Assembly (NCBI GenBank): GCA_903850915.1 | Contig: CAINMV010000029.1 | Coordinates: 295,025-359,024 of the forward strand | Source: an uncultured Bacteroidota bacterium | GTDB lineage: Bacteria; Bacteroidota; Bacteroidia; UKL13-3 | Direction of reading: 5' to 3' | Length of the DNA stretch: 64,000 nt | Part shown: piece after piece, positions 29,124 through 37,816 of the stretch | Layout of the letters: each line of letters opens with the position of its first letter | Numbering within the stretch: position 1 is the stretch's first letter | Notes under the pieces: model-generated | What the model was told of the DNA's origin: nothing | The model's database searches: none | The model's input: only the letters and a program-made list of their open reading frames with translations | Translations under genes and position numbers: made by a program

Positions 29124-29468
29124 TTATTTTGTATCTACTACTATTGTTATATGATTTGTACGTTTACGAACTCTATATCCTCTTCCTTGTGGAGCAGGCA
29201 ACATTCGTTTTTCCATTGCGGCAGCATCAACAAAAACTGTTTTTACTACTAGGGAATCAATTTGATTACGGTCGGCAGGGTTTTTTACTTCCCAATTAGC
29301 AATAGCTGATTTCAACAGCTTATACATGTACGGAGCGTAACCTTTCTTAGGGCTAAATTTCAAGATATTAAGAGCGGTTTCAACTTTAATACCTCTGATA
29401 TTATCTGCCACCAGTCGCATTTTGCGTGCACTATTGGGGCAATTATTTAAACGTGCTATGGCTTCCAT
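29124..29468 (-). CDS. rplV: Ribosomal protein L22
   Basis: A 114-residue large-subunit protein. It contains the N-terminal RLNNCPNSARKMRLVADNIRG segment and the C-terminal LPAPQGRGYRVRKRTNHITI hairpin that lines the exit tunnel. It is six bases ahead of rpsC and 29 bases after rpsS, as in the standard S10 operon order. Confidence 0.97.
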   Translation of the reverse strand: MEAIARLNNCPNSARKMRLVADNIRGIKVETALNILKFSPKKGYAPYMYKLLKSAIANWEVKNPADRNQIDSLVVKTVFVDAAAMEKRMLPAPQGRGYRVRKRTNHITIVVDTK

Positions 29469-29497
29469 TTATATATTTCTTTTTAGAAGTTTAATTA

Positions 29498-29767
29498 TTA
29501 ATTACCTTTTTTATCAGGGTGACCTTTAAAAGTACGCGTAGGTGAAAACTCACCCAACTTGTGTCCTACCATGTTTTCTGTTACATAAACAGGGATAAAC
29601 TTGTTTCCGTTATGAACGGCAAAAGTTTGTCCTACGAAATCAGGGATAATTAAACTTCTGCGACTCCAGGTCTTAATTGCAGTTTTCTTTTTTGTGTCTA
29701 GGTTTTTCGCCACTTTCTCAAGAAGGTGATAGTCAACGAAAGGTCCTTTTTTTAGTGATCTTGGCAT
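29498..29767 (-). CDS. rpsS: Ribosomal protein S19
   Basis: An 89-residue protein with the universal start [11 protein letters not shown] and the central [21 protein letters not shown] segment, then a [12 protein letters not shown] end. It binds 16S rRNA in the small-subunit head together with S13. It sits between rplB and rplV in canonical order. Confidence 0.98.
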   Translation of the reverse strand: MPRSLKKGPFVDYHLLEKVAKNLDTKKKTAIKTWSRRSLIIPDFVGQTFAVHNGNKFIPVYVTENMVGHKLGEFSPTRTFKGHPDKKGN

Positions 29768-29839
29768 GTTTACTAGGTTTGTTTATTTGCCTCGGCTTAA
29801 CCGAGACCATTTTAACTTTCCACTTACGTGGCGATTATT

Positions 29840-30664
29840 TTATTTTTTTCTACGTTCTACGATTACTCTGTTTGATGCTTTTTTAGGGTAGCGCGTTTTC
29901 AATCCTTTCGATTTCAAGCCCTTGCGTGAACGTGGGTGACCTCCTGAAGCTCTACCTTCACCTCCTCCCATTGGGTGATCCACTGGATTCATCGCAACAC
30001 CTCTCACGCGAGGGCGACGGCCTTTCCAACGATTAGCGCCTGCCTTTCCTTTACGTTCTAATTGATGGTCACCATTACTTACGCTACCAATAGTAGCCAT
30101 ACATGTTACCAATATATTACGAGTTTCGCCTGAAGGCAATTTAATCGTAGCGTATTTACCATCACGAGCTGCCAATTGGGCACTTGCACCGGCACTACGA
30201 ACAATTTTTGCGCCTTGTCCTGGATTTAATTCAATATTGTGAATGATTGATCCTAATGGAATTTCACTCAAAAGCATAGCATTACCAACTTCTGGAGAGA
30301 TACCAGTACCGCTCATTACTTTTTGATCTACTTTCAAACCTTGTGGAGCCAAGATATAACGTTTTTCACCATCAGCATAAACCAACAATGCAATAAATCC
30401 TGTACGATTTGGATCATACTCTACTGATTTAACAGTAGCTGGAATTCCATGTTTGTTACGTTTGAAATCGATAATACGATATTGTCTTTTATGGCCACCA
30501 CCGATATAACGCATGGTCATTTTACCAGTTTGATTACGACCACCTGACTTGTGTGCAGTCATTAATAACGTTTTTTCGGGCACGTTGGTGGTAATCTCAA
30601 CGTATGCGTTCTTTATTTTATGGCGAGTTCCCGCAGATGTGGGTTTTAATTTAATTACCGGCAT
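29840..30664 (-). CDS. rplB: Ribosomal protein L2
   Basis: A 274-residue protein with full family length. The peptidyl-transferase-centre loop [18 protein letters not shown] is present, including the conserved His, and the C-terminus is the usual basic tail. It lies 29 bases after rplW and 72 bases before rpsS. Confidence 0.98.
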   Translation of the reverse strand: MPVIKLKPTSAGTRHKIKNAYVEITTNVPEKTLLMTAHKSGGRNQTGKMTMRYIGGGHKRQYRIIDFKRNKHGIPATVKSVEYDPNRTGFIALLVYADGEKRYILAPQGLKVDQKVMSGTGISPEVGNAMLLSEIPLGSIIHNIELNPGQGAKIVRSAGASAQLAARDGKYATIKLPSGETRNILVTCMATIGSVSNGDHQLERKGKAGANRWKGRRPRVRGVAMNPVDHPMGGGEGRASGGHPRSRKGLKSKGLKTRYPKKASNRVIVERRKK

Positions 30665-30693
30665 GATTTAACTTTTTTATATAGTTTACAGTA

Positions 30694-30984
30694 TTAAATA
30701 TTATCAAAGAATTGGATAGTTTGACCTGGTCGTAAGGTAACGATAGCTTTTTTGTATGATTCCTTTTTACCGATACTCAAACCTTTGGTGGTGTTTTTTA
30801 CCACTTTCTTTCCGGCATAACGGATAGTACTTAAACCAACTACATTGACGCCATACATCTTTTCGATAGCTTTCTTGATTGCCGGCTTATCGGCGTTGAT
30901 ATCAACATGAAAAGTAAACTGCGCCAGTTTTTCACTTTTGGCGGTAGCTTTTTCTGTAATTATGGGTTTTCTTAGAATACTCAT
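30694..30984 (-). CDS. rplW: Ribosomal protein L23
   Basis: A 96-residue protein starting with LRKPIITEKAT, the family hallmark, followed by the FHVDINADKPAIKKAIEKMYGV segment. It sits at the tunnel exit and docks trigger factor and SRP. It lies 93 bases after rplD, a slightly wide gap for this operon. Confidence 0.97.
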   Translation of the reverse strand: MSILRKPIITEKATAKSEKLAQFTFHVDINADKPAIKKAIEKMYGVNVVGLSTIRYAGKKVVKNTTKGLSIGKKESYKKAIVTLRPGQTIQFFDNI

Positions 30985-31077
30985 GGTTGAAATTTATTTT
31001 AGCTTACAGTTAAAATATAACCTATAAAACGATTTAAATAATTCTGAATTTTAAAATTTGAAAAGAAGGGATAACAA

Positions 31078-31707
31078 TTACTTAGACAAAACTTCTGTAA
31101 GCGCTTTAAGAGCACTTTCAGTTACGATTAATTTTTGTGCGTTAAGGATTGCATAGGTATTCACTTCATTAGCAACAAGTACTTGATTTCTTTGTACATT
31201 GCGGCTGCTTAGGTAAATATTTTGATTGTGTGATCCCAATAACATTAGATTTTTGTTGTCCTTAATGTTAAGGTTTTTCAACATTTCGATATAATTCTGT
31301 GTTTTAACAGAATCCATATTAAAATCTTCTACAACAAGAATGTTATTTTCTTTTGCTTTGTAAGATAAAGCAGACTTACGAGCGAGTTGCTTGGTTTTCT
31401 GGTTCAACTTAAAGTAGTAATCACGAGGCACAGGTCCAAATGCTCGTCCACCACCTCTTACTAAAGGTGACTTCAAACTACCTCTACGTGCTCCACCTGT
31501 ACCTTTTTGCTTCATAAGCTTTTTGGTTGTGCGGTGAATCTCGTTTTTGGTTTTTGCCTTATGCGTACCTTGACGTTGATTAGCTAAATATTGTTTTACA
31601 TCTAACCAAATAACGTGATCGTTAGGTTCGATAGCGAATACGGCATCGTTAAGAGCTGCTTTGCGCCCTGTATCGTTTCCGGTGATGCTTAAAATTCCAA
31701 GTTCCAT
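31078..31707 (-). CDS. rplD: Ribosomal protein L4
   Basis: A 209-residue protein with the loop KGTGGARRGSLKSPLVRGGG, which extends into the exit tunnel. It is the first ribosomal gene of this cluster. rplC and rpsJ, which precede it in almost all bacteria, are absent: a TAnnTTTG promoter lies about 60 bases upstream and the next gene (32223) is unrelated and on the other strand. In E. coli L4 also represses the S10 operon; whether that holds here is unknown. Confidence 0.97.
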   Translation of the reverse strand: MELGILSITGNDTGRKAALNDAVFAIEPNDHVIWLDVKQYLANQRQGTHKAKTKNEIHRTTKKLMKQKGTGGARRGSLKSPLVRGGGRAFGPVPRDYYFKLNQKTKQLARKSALSYKAKENNILVVEDFNMDSVKTQNYIEMLKNLNIKDNKNLMLLGSHNQNIYLSSRNVQRNQVLVANEVNTYAILNAQKLIVTESALKALTEVLSK

Positions 31708-31764
31708 GTGTGTTTTACGGTTTTGCAGATTGTGAAAAATCTATACTTTCCAAAAAATGGAGTG

Positions 31765-31772
31765 CAAAGGTA
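31765..31772 (-). promoter_or_regulatory. -7 element of the isolated ribosomal cluster
   Basis: TACCTTTG on the minus strand matches TAnnTTTG, placing the transcript start near 31758 and a leader of about 50 nt before rplD. The upstream TTG is not exact. This supports rplD being the first gene of its transcript. Confidence 0.6.
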
Positions 31773-32222
31773 ACATTATTTTCCAAAGATGGAAGTCTTT
31801 TCTGAAGATTTTTTTCTTTTTAATAGAATCAATCGGCTTTATTGGCCTAAATTCTTGAAATTCACTGCAAAACCTAATTAGAATAACGGTTGAAATGCAT
31901 AACATAATTATTTGAAGATTTAATGGATTTGTTCTATTAAAACACGCTGCATAACAACGTCCGATGAAAACACAAGCATGATTTCACCTAATTGGCAACT
32001 GAAATAAAAAATTACAGCACTACTAAAATAATACGACTATTTCAATTAAACCATTAATTACAAGAAGTTATGAAGAATTTAGATTTGCATTAACTGACAG
32101 ATAACAAGGTATCTCGCACAAAAGTATATTTAGCAAATCTTTGTAAAAAAAATCTAATAAATTTTTATTTACTGAATAATAATATATCTTGCAGACCTAA
32201 ATTTCAAAACCAATCTTCATAC
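31773..32222. other. 450-bp A/T-rich gap between divergent genes
   Basis: No gene, no ribosomal gene remnant (rplC or rpsJ) and no known RNA can be seen. It separates the ribosomal cluster (minus) from a T9SS protein gene (plus) and must contain the promoter of the latter, but no exact TAnnTTTG/TTG pair was found close to 32223. Confidence 0.6.
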
Positions 32223-34319
32223 ATGAAAAAGTTTCTACTCACTCTAGTTGCTGCAGTTGCAATTCAATTTGCCGTAGCGCAGTACTATTGCATTCCTTAT
32301 CCAAATGCAGCTCAAAATCCGGGTGCAGTTAACCCTGATGGCGAAAACCCTTATCCTTCAACCAGCAACGTTGGTTGGTCAACTTTATGGCAAGGTGGCG
32401 CCGGATCGGCAACCACTTGGGCTCCAGAGCAAACCTTACCTTTCGGTTTTAAATTTAACGGAACAAACGTAACCAAGTTTACTGCTGGTAACTTTGGTAC
32501 TGTTGCGTTTGATGCAGGAACACCAACAGTTAAACCAAGTGCATTTTCTAATCTTACATTGCCTAATGCAAACATTCCGAACAACTCGGTGAACATCCTT
32601 GGCTTAAGCCCACAAACAAACACTACTTATAATAGTGCTATTATGACTAAAACTTATGGAACGGCACCAAACCGTCAGTTCTGGATATGGTTCAACTTCT
32701 TTGGAGAAGCTAACATCCAATCTGGCTGGACATATTGGGCTGTAGTTTTAGAAGAGACTAGCAATAACATCCATGTTGTTGATATGAAAACACTTTGTGT
32801 TACTTCTGGAGGTGCACTTTGTACTTCAAATGTAAAATTAAGTGCTGGTATTCAAATTAATGCCACAACAGCAACCTCAATTGCCGGATCTCCAAGTTTA
32901 GGTGCTTTACAAATCACTCAAAATATTTTCACTGCTGGCGATAATAGCTACTATACCTTCATTCAGGGATCACAACCTGCAAATGATTTAGCTTCAACTA
33001 AAGTAACCACATTGCCTTATTTAATTTTAAGTCAAGCCCCGTTCACCATTAGTGCTGACTTTAGAAACTTAGGTACAAGCAAAGCTTCTTCTGCCGACTT
33101 AAACTATAGAATCAATAATGCTGCAAAAGTTACTGCAGCTGGAACAGGTGTGGCAATTACACCATTGTCTACGCAAAACTTATCGCATGCCACAAAATGG
33201 ACGCCTTCAGCTGTTGGAACTTACACTTTAAAAGTTTGGGCTTCAAACATTAATGGTTCTGCCGATGGAAATGCAAGCAACGACACTTCTTATTTTACTG
33301 TTAATGTGGTAGATAATTACGCTCCTCGCGCGATTCTGAATGAAGTGTTTACCTCTTCTACTTGCGGACCCTGCGTGGCTGGAAATATCAACTACAAAAA
33401 TGTAACAGATGCTAAACCAGCATCGAAGTTCACCACGGTAAAATACCAAATGAACTACCCATCAACTGGAGATCCTTATTATACTTCTGAATGTGGAACA
33501 CGTCATACTTATTATGGAATTAACTCTATTCCACGTATGGAGGTAGATGGTGGATGGAACGTAAATGCATCTAGTTTCACTTCACAAATATTTGATGATT
33601 TCCAAGCTAAACCATCTTTTATTGAATTAACAGGAACAAGTAGTATCAACTATAGAAAAATGACTGTAAATGCGAACATCAAGCCATTATCAGACATTGC
33701 TTCTACTTCTATGTATCTTTTTGTTGCTGTTTGCGAAAAAGTAACATTCAAAAACGTTAAAACGAATGGCGAAACTGAGTTTGAGCATGTAATGAAGAAA
33801 ATGATTCCAAATGCTAACGGTACTTTATTAACTGGATTGGCTAAAAACACAACCACTACAAAGAGCTTAACATTTAACTTCCCTGGTATTTATACGCTAG
33901 CCGCTAGCGGTGCAACACCAATTAATATTGCTACGCAACACTCTGTTGAAGATTTCAGTAACTTAGAAGTTGTAATGTGGGTTCAAGATATCACCACTAA
34001 AGAAGTATGGCAATCAGGTTATACTACACACACATTCTTAGGAATCGACAAACAACCATCAAGTGTTCAAAACATACAAGTGGTACCTAACCCTACTAAC
34101 GGCATGACTAAAGTTAATTTCGGCTTAAATGACGATAATAACATCCAAGTTAGCTTAATAGACGCATTAGGAAAAACTGTTAAAACATTCACAAAAACCG
34201 AATTCACAAGTGGATTTAACTCATTCACTTTTGATGCAGCTAGCATGTCAACTGGAGTTTATTTCATTAAATTCGTAGGTGACAACTTCGCTACAACACA
34301 AAAGTTTATCGTTAGATAA
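32223..34319 (+). CDS. Omp28-like thioredoxin-fold T9SS-secreted protein
   Basis: A 698-residue secreted protein. Signal peptide at residues 1-19 (ending VAVAQ). Residues about 20-260 form a beta-rich N-terminal region, and about 265-365 a CARDB-like domain. From about residue 370 an Omp28-like thioredoxin-type domain begins, with the redox-like motif TCGPC (Cys381, Cys384) and a later INSIPRMEVDGG (cis-Pro). The last ~75 residues (VVPNPTNG ... GVYFIKFVGDN ... KFIVR) are a type A T9SS sorting domain. A surface disulfide-related activity is suggested by the CxxC but unproven. Confidence 0.92.
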   Translation: MKKFLLTLVAAVAIQFAVAQYYCIPYPNAAQNPGAVNPDGENPYPSTSNVGWSTLWQGGAGSATTWAPEQTLPFGFKFNGTNVTKFTAGNFGTVAFDAGTPTVKPSAFSNLTLPNANIPNNSVNILGLSPQTNTTYNSAIMTKTYGTAPNRQFWIWFNFFGEANIQSGWTYWAVVLEETSNNIHVVDMKTLCVTSGGALCTSNVKLSAGIQINATTATSIAGSPSLGALQITQNIFTAGDNSYYTFIQGSQPANDLASTKVTTLPYLILSQAPFTISADFRNLGTSKASSADLNYRINNAAKVTAAGTGVAITPLSTQNLSHATKWTPSAVGTYTLKVWASNINGSADGNASNDTSYFTVNVVDNYAPRAILNEVFTSSTCGPCVAGNINYKNVTDAKPASKFTTVKYQMNYPSTGDPYYTSECGTRHTYYGINSIPRMEVDGGWNVNASSFTSQIFDDFQAKPSFIELTGTSSINYRKMTVNANIKPLSDIASTSMYLFVAVCEKVTFKNVKTNGETEFEHVMKKMIPNANGTLLTGLAKNTTTTKSLTFNFPGIYTLAASGATPINIATQHSVEDFSNLEVVMWVQDITTKEVWQSGYTTHTFLGIDKQPSSVQNIQVVPNPTNGMTKVNFGLNDDNNIQVSLIDALGKTVKTFTKTEFTSGFNSFTFDAASMSTGVYFIKFVGDNFATTQKFIVR

Positions 34320-34355
34320 ATCCTAAATTCACCGAATACGTTCGGCATAATTTAA

Positions 34356-34390
34356 AGAGCTCACCCGAAAGGATGGGCTCTTTTTGTTTG
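34356..34390 (+). terminator. Terminator after the Omp28-like gene
   Basis: An 11-bp stem with one mismatch (AGAGCTCACCC / GATGGGCTCT) closes a small loop and is followed by TTTTTGTTTG. It starts about 36 bases after the stop codon. Confidence 0.85.
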
Positions 34391-34483
34391 ACAATTATGC
34401 GGGTTTTCAGCTGCTTTTACAGTAAACATTTCTCTTTAATTGCACCAAAAAATTAAGTTCCCTAAAATATCTCCACTAATTAA

Positions 34484-34491
34484 TATATTTG
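34484..34491 (+). promoter_or_regulatory. -7 element just before the PASTA gene
   Basis: TATATTTG is an exact TAnnTTTG, ending six bases before the ATG at 34498. Transcription should begin within a base or two of the start codon. An exact -33 TTG is not seen. Confidence 0.5.
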
Positions 34492-34497
34492 CAGAGA

Positions 34498-35265
34498 ATG
34501 AAGGAATATCTAAAGTTCTTAATCTCAAGACAATTTATAGTACATTTATTTCTGGCAGCAGGAGTAGTAGTAGTGGTGTTTTTTGGAGGCATTTTCCTCT
34601 TAAACCCATACACGCACCACGGCATAGCCATTACCGTTCCTGACTTTAAAGGAAAAACAGTGGATGAGGTGTTGAAGATGCTCGAAGAAAAAAACTTAAA
34701 CTACAAAATTCGAGACACCTTGTATTATGATGACAAGCGCAAGGGTTGTATTTTAGAGCAAGACCCTTTGCCTGAAAGCCATGTTAAAGAAGGACGTGTA
34801 ATTTATTTCACGGTCAACGGACTCAATCCTCCGAACGTAAAATTTCCTGAAAAAATTGAAGGCTCCTTGCGAAATGCCAAAACTCAATTGGAAAGTCGCG
34901 GACTAAAAGTAAATCCAATTTATGTTGAAGGACCGCATACAGATTATGTTACTGGTGCTCAATTTGAAGGGCATCCGATCGCAGCTAGCGACCTAATACC
35001 CAAAGGTAGTATTATTGATTTATTTGTGATGCAGGGTTTCGGAGGCCGCACCATAATGATACCTGACTTTATGGGCAAATCGATGGAAGAAGTACTATTC
35101 ATTATTAAACAAGATAGCTTATCTGAACCAATCGTAAAGCCCGATTATCTTAAAAATGATAAAAATGCAATTGTAGATCGTCAGATACCAGAACCGGACT
35201 CCACTGGCAATGCCACCATGAACCAAACAGACCCCATTTATATCTTTCTCAAACTTAAAGATTAG
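34498..35265 (+). CDS. PASTA-domain membrane protein without kinase domain
   Basis: A 255-residue protein: short cytoplasmic N-terminus, one TM helix at about residues 12-34 (Val-rich), then three extracytoplasmic PASTA repeats at about 45-107, 112-180 and 184-250 (VPDFKGKTVDEVLKMLEEKNL; IPDFMGKSMEEVLFIIKQ). PASTA domains bind muropeptides or peptidoglycan in Ser/Thr kinases and PBPs. Here no enzymatic domain is attached, which is usual in Bacteroidota. A TTG nine bases earlier (34489) is in frame but lies inside the promoter -7 element, so the ATG is preferred. Confidence 0.9.
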   Translation: MKEYLKFLISRQFIVHLFLAAGVVVVVFFGGIFLLNPYTHHGIAITVPDFKGKTVDEVLKMLEEKNLNYKIRDTLYYDDKRKGCILEQDPLPESHVKEGRVIYFTVNGLNPPNVKFPEKIEGSLRNAKTQLESRGLKVNPIYVEGPHTDYVTGAQFEGHPIAASDLIPKGSIIDLFVMQGFGGRTIMIPDFMGKSMEEVLFIIKQDSLSEPIVKPDYLKNDKNAIVDRQIPEPDSTGNATMNQTDPIYIFLKLKD

Positions 35266-35283
35266 TAACCTAACAATAAAACA

Positions 35284-35319
35284 TTAACACTGTCGTTCTC
35301 CTTTCTCTAACAGTGTTAA
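35284..35319 (+). repeat. Inverted repeat between the PASTA and T9SS genes
   Basis: TTAACACTG (35284-35292) and CAGTGTTAA (35311-35319) form a 9-bp stem with an 18-nt pyrimidine-rich loop. There is no T run after it. It ends 10 bases before the next ATG, so it could hide the translation start or be a weak terminator; neither is shown. Confidence 0.5.
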
Positions 35320-35329
35320 ATTGTACCCA

Positions 35330-37246
35330 ATGAATCAAAAAAGACCATTCTTACTGTTGTTTTTATGCTCGCTGTTGCTAAATTTAAAAGCACAACAGTT
35401 GATTTCTCCGTTATATGTCAATGCTGAATTAAAAAGTTTTAATTCATTGCACCCCAATATAGACAAGGCATATGGAATAAAACATACCTTAAGCAAAACC
35501 AATAGTGCGTTCGACTCCTTGCCTTTTTTTGAAGACTTCACTACTAGTAAAATAGTACCTGACACGAACCATTGGCTCGATCATAATGTGTTTATTAACA
35601 ATGGATTTCCCATTAATCCACCGAGTTACAACGTTGCCACCTTTGATGGCCTTGATAAGATTGGAAATGCCTATGCCCTAAGCGTAGGAGGCAGCTATGG
35701 ACCTGCAGACACGCTAACATCTATCCCTTTAAATCTGTCAAAATATGTTGCCTCGGATAACATTTTCTTCAGTTTCTTTTATGAAATGCGCGGTCGTGGT
35801 GATATGCCTCAAACAGAGGATTCATTGCTTCTGCAATTTCTTACCTCTGGAGGTAAATGGAATACCGTTTGGGTAAAACCCGGAGGGCAAAGTGATTCGA
35901 CATTTACTCAGGTTATCTTTTCAGTTAACAATACCATTTATTTGCATGGTGCCTTCCAGTTTCGATTTGTTAATTTTGCGAGCTATTCTGGAAATTGGAA
36001 CCAATGGCATGTCGATTACATTCGATTGGATAGAAGCCGCACCATTAAAGATACACTTAGCACGGATGTAGCAATTATGACCTCCCCTACTCCGCTATTA
36101 AAACGCTACTATTCGATGCCTTGGAATCAGTATAAAGCATCTACTAGTATTGAAAACGCCAGTAGTACATCATTTTTTGTGCGCAACTTAAAAAACACCA
36201 ATGTACAGGTACCATCCAAATATTTTGTTTTTAATAAACAATACAACAACTTAATAAATAACGATGCTTTCCTTTTAGGTTCCTTAACTTACCAAATCCC
36301 TCAGAAAATTAGCTACAACTTCGCTACAGTGATTGACACGATTTCACCTAAAGATGATTCTGTAATCATTAAAAGCATATATACCGCCAGTGAAGTAAGT
36401 GATGCGCACCGCATGAATGACACTTTTTATAAAGAACAGCTTTTCGCTAACTATTATGCCTATGATGATGGTACCGCCGAAAATGGATTTGGCATTTTAA
36501 ATGGATCAGGCAAAGTAGCATTAGGTTTTGAGTCTAATCTTGGTGATACTCTAAGGGCTATTGATATTTATTTTAACCAGTCGAGCACTCAAAATTCCGG
36601 TATTAACTTTACGCTTACCGCCTGGAGCTATCTTACTCCTATTGGAAAAAACACCAATGAAGATATTAAAATTCATTCTCAAACGGTGATGGTTCCAGTT
36701 CATGACTATTCCTATCGTGATCAGATGGGTGGTTTCACACGCTTTTTGCTTGACACACCGCGTTATATCCCTGCAGGAAAATTTTATATCGGCTGGGTTC
36801 AAAATAGCAGCTTCCAACTTAATGTAGGCTACGATATGAATTATCCTGGCAACTTTGGAACACCTTACAACCCGAATGTTTTTGTAAATACTTTAGGAAG
36901 TTGGATGATAAGTGGCACTGTGCCCGGATTTACTGGAACACCCATGCTACGGCCCATAATTGGCAAACAACCTACGACGATTGTTAATGGCCTTGCAACC
37001 AAAGAAACCAATTTTGAGAAACTTTACGTTTATCCAAACCCAGCTCAATACTTAATTAACATTAAGATTGCAGGCCTTGAGAAAGCGACTATAAAAATCA
37101 CTGATATTCAAGGAAGAACTCGGAAAGAAATCCCTTATGAAAGCTCGGCAATCGACGTTCATGAACTTGGAAGTGGCGTGTATTTTTTAACACTAATCGA
37201 TCAATTAACCAACCTAACGTATAACACTAAATTTATTATCCAATAA
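35330..37246 (+). CDS. T9SS-secreted protein with T9SS type A sorting domain
   Basis: A 638-residue protein from the ATG at 35330 (a TTG at 35321 would add only three residues ahead of the signal peptide). Signal peptide at about 1-22 (NLKAQQ). The middle is beta-rich, with a jelly-roll-like region around residues 60-250 (FFEDFTTSK... NQWHVDYIRLDR), as in MAM/LamG-like adhesion domains of this phylum. The last ~75 residues (VYPNPAQY ... GVYFLTLID ... KFIIQ) are a sorting domain. Its stop overlaps the rhodanese start by one base (TAATG), implying translational coupling. Confidence 0.88.
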   Translation: MNQKRPFLLLFLCSLLLNLKAQQLISPLYVNAELKSFNSLHPNIDKAYGIKHTLSKTNSAFDSLPFFEDFTTSKIVPDTNHWLDHNVFINNGFPINPPSYNVATFDGLDKIGNAYALSVGGSYGPADTLTSIPLNLSKYVASDNIFFSFFYEMRGRGDMPQTEDSLLLQFLTSGGKWNTVWVKPGGQSDSTFTQVIFSVNNTIYLHGAFQFRFVNFASYSGNWNQWHVDYIRLDRSRTIKDTLSTDVAIMTSPTPLLKRYYSMPWNQYKASTSIENASSTSFFVRNLKNTNVQVPSKYFVFNKQYNNLINNDAFLLGSLTYQIPQKISYNFATVIDTISPKDDSVIIKSIYTASEVSDAHRMNDTFYKEQLFANYYAYDDGTAENGFGILNGSGKVALGFESNLGDTLRAIDIYFNQSSTQNSGINFTLTAWSYLTPIGKNTNEDIKIHSQTVMVPVHDYSYRDQMGGFTRFLLDTPRYIPAGKFYIGWVQNSSFQLNVGYDMNYPGNFGTPYNPNVFVNTLGSWMISGTVPGFTGTPMLRPIIGKQPTTIVNGLATKETNFEKLYVYPNPAQYLINIKIAGLEKATIKITDIQGRTRKEIPYESSAIDVHELGSGVYFLTLIDQLTNLTYNTKFIIQ

Positions 37247-37554
37247 TGGAAGATATTACGGTACAAGAACTTAAATCCCGCATAGATAAAGGGGAAAAAC
37301 TTACAATCATCGACGTTCGTCAACAGTTTGAATTTGATGAATATAACATCGGAGCGCAACTAGTTCCATTAGACACACTGCCTGAGGCCATGCTTGAGAT
37401 GTCGAGTTTAAAAAACAAAGAAATAATTGTTCATTGTAAATCGGGCGGGCGCAGTGCCACTGCTAAAGCTTATCTTACACAAAATGGATTTACTAAAGTA
37501 AGAAATCTACTTGGTGGAATGCTTGAGTGGAAAATAGAATTTGAGCAACACTAA
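37246..37554 (+). CDS. Rhodanese-like sulfurtransferase domain protein
   Basis: A 102-residue single-domain rhodanese. The active-site loop is HCKSGGRSATA with a cysteine near residue 65, and the N-terminal IIDVRQQFEFDEYNI motif is typical. Such proteins carry persulfide sulfur or act in thiol redox chemistry; the substrate is unknown. The start codon overlaps the stop of the previous gene, which is odd because that gene encodes a secreted protein with no functional link. Confidence 0.92.
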   Translation: MEDITVQELKSRIDKGEKLTIIDVRQQFEFDEYNIGAQLVPLDTLPEAMLEMSSLKNKEIIVHCKSGGRSATAKAYLTQNGFTKVRNLLGGMLEWKIEFEQH

Positions 37555-37816
37555 TTTTTAGTTCATTTTCAAAATTCGTCTTACCCCTTCTAAGTCTAAA
37601 CTTTCTTTCTAGCCATTTGGATGCTATTTGAGCTGATTGGTGCCTTACTCTGTTGCGCCAATATAGGGTCATCTGTGCGCCCTAGATTGCATTATTGTCC
37701 TAATTCAATAGACTTCACCTTTATTTTCTGCCACAATTTCCCTAAAATGTGACACATTCCGTTTGGCACTTTGATTGTAAATGTATTGTAAAAATATTTA
37801 ATTCAACCACAACAAA

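Noticed and set aside
31773..32222. Remnant of rplC or rpsJ ahead of rplD
   Set aside because: No frame in either direction shows ribosomal L3 or S10 motifs.
37555..37816. CIRCE heat-shock operator ahead of dnaK
   Set aside because: No TTAGCACTC-N9-GAGTGCTAA-like inverted repeat is present.
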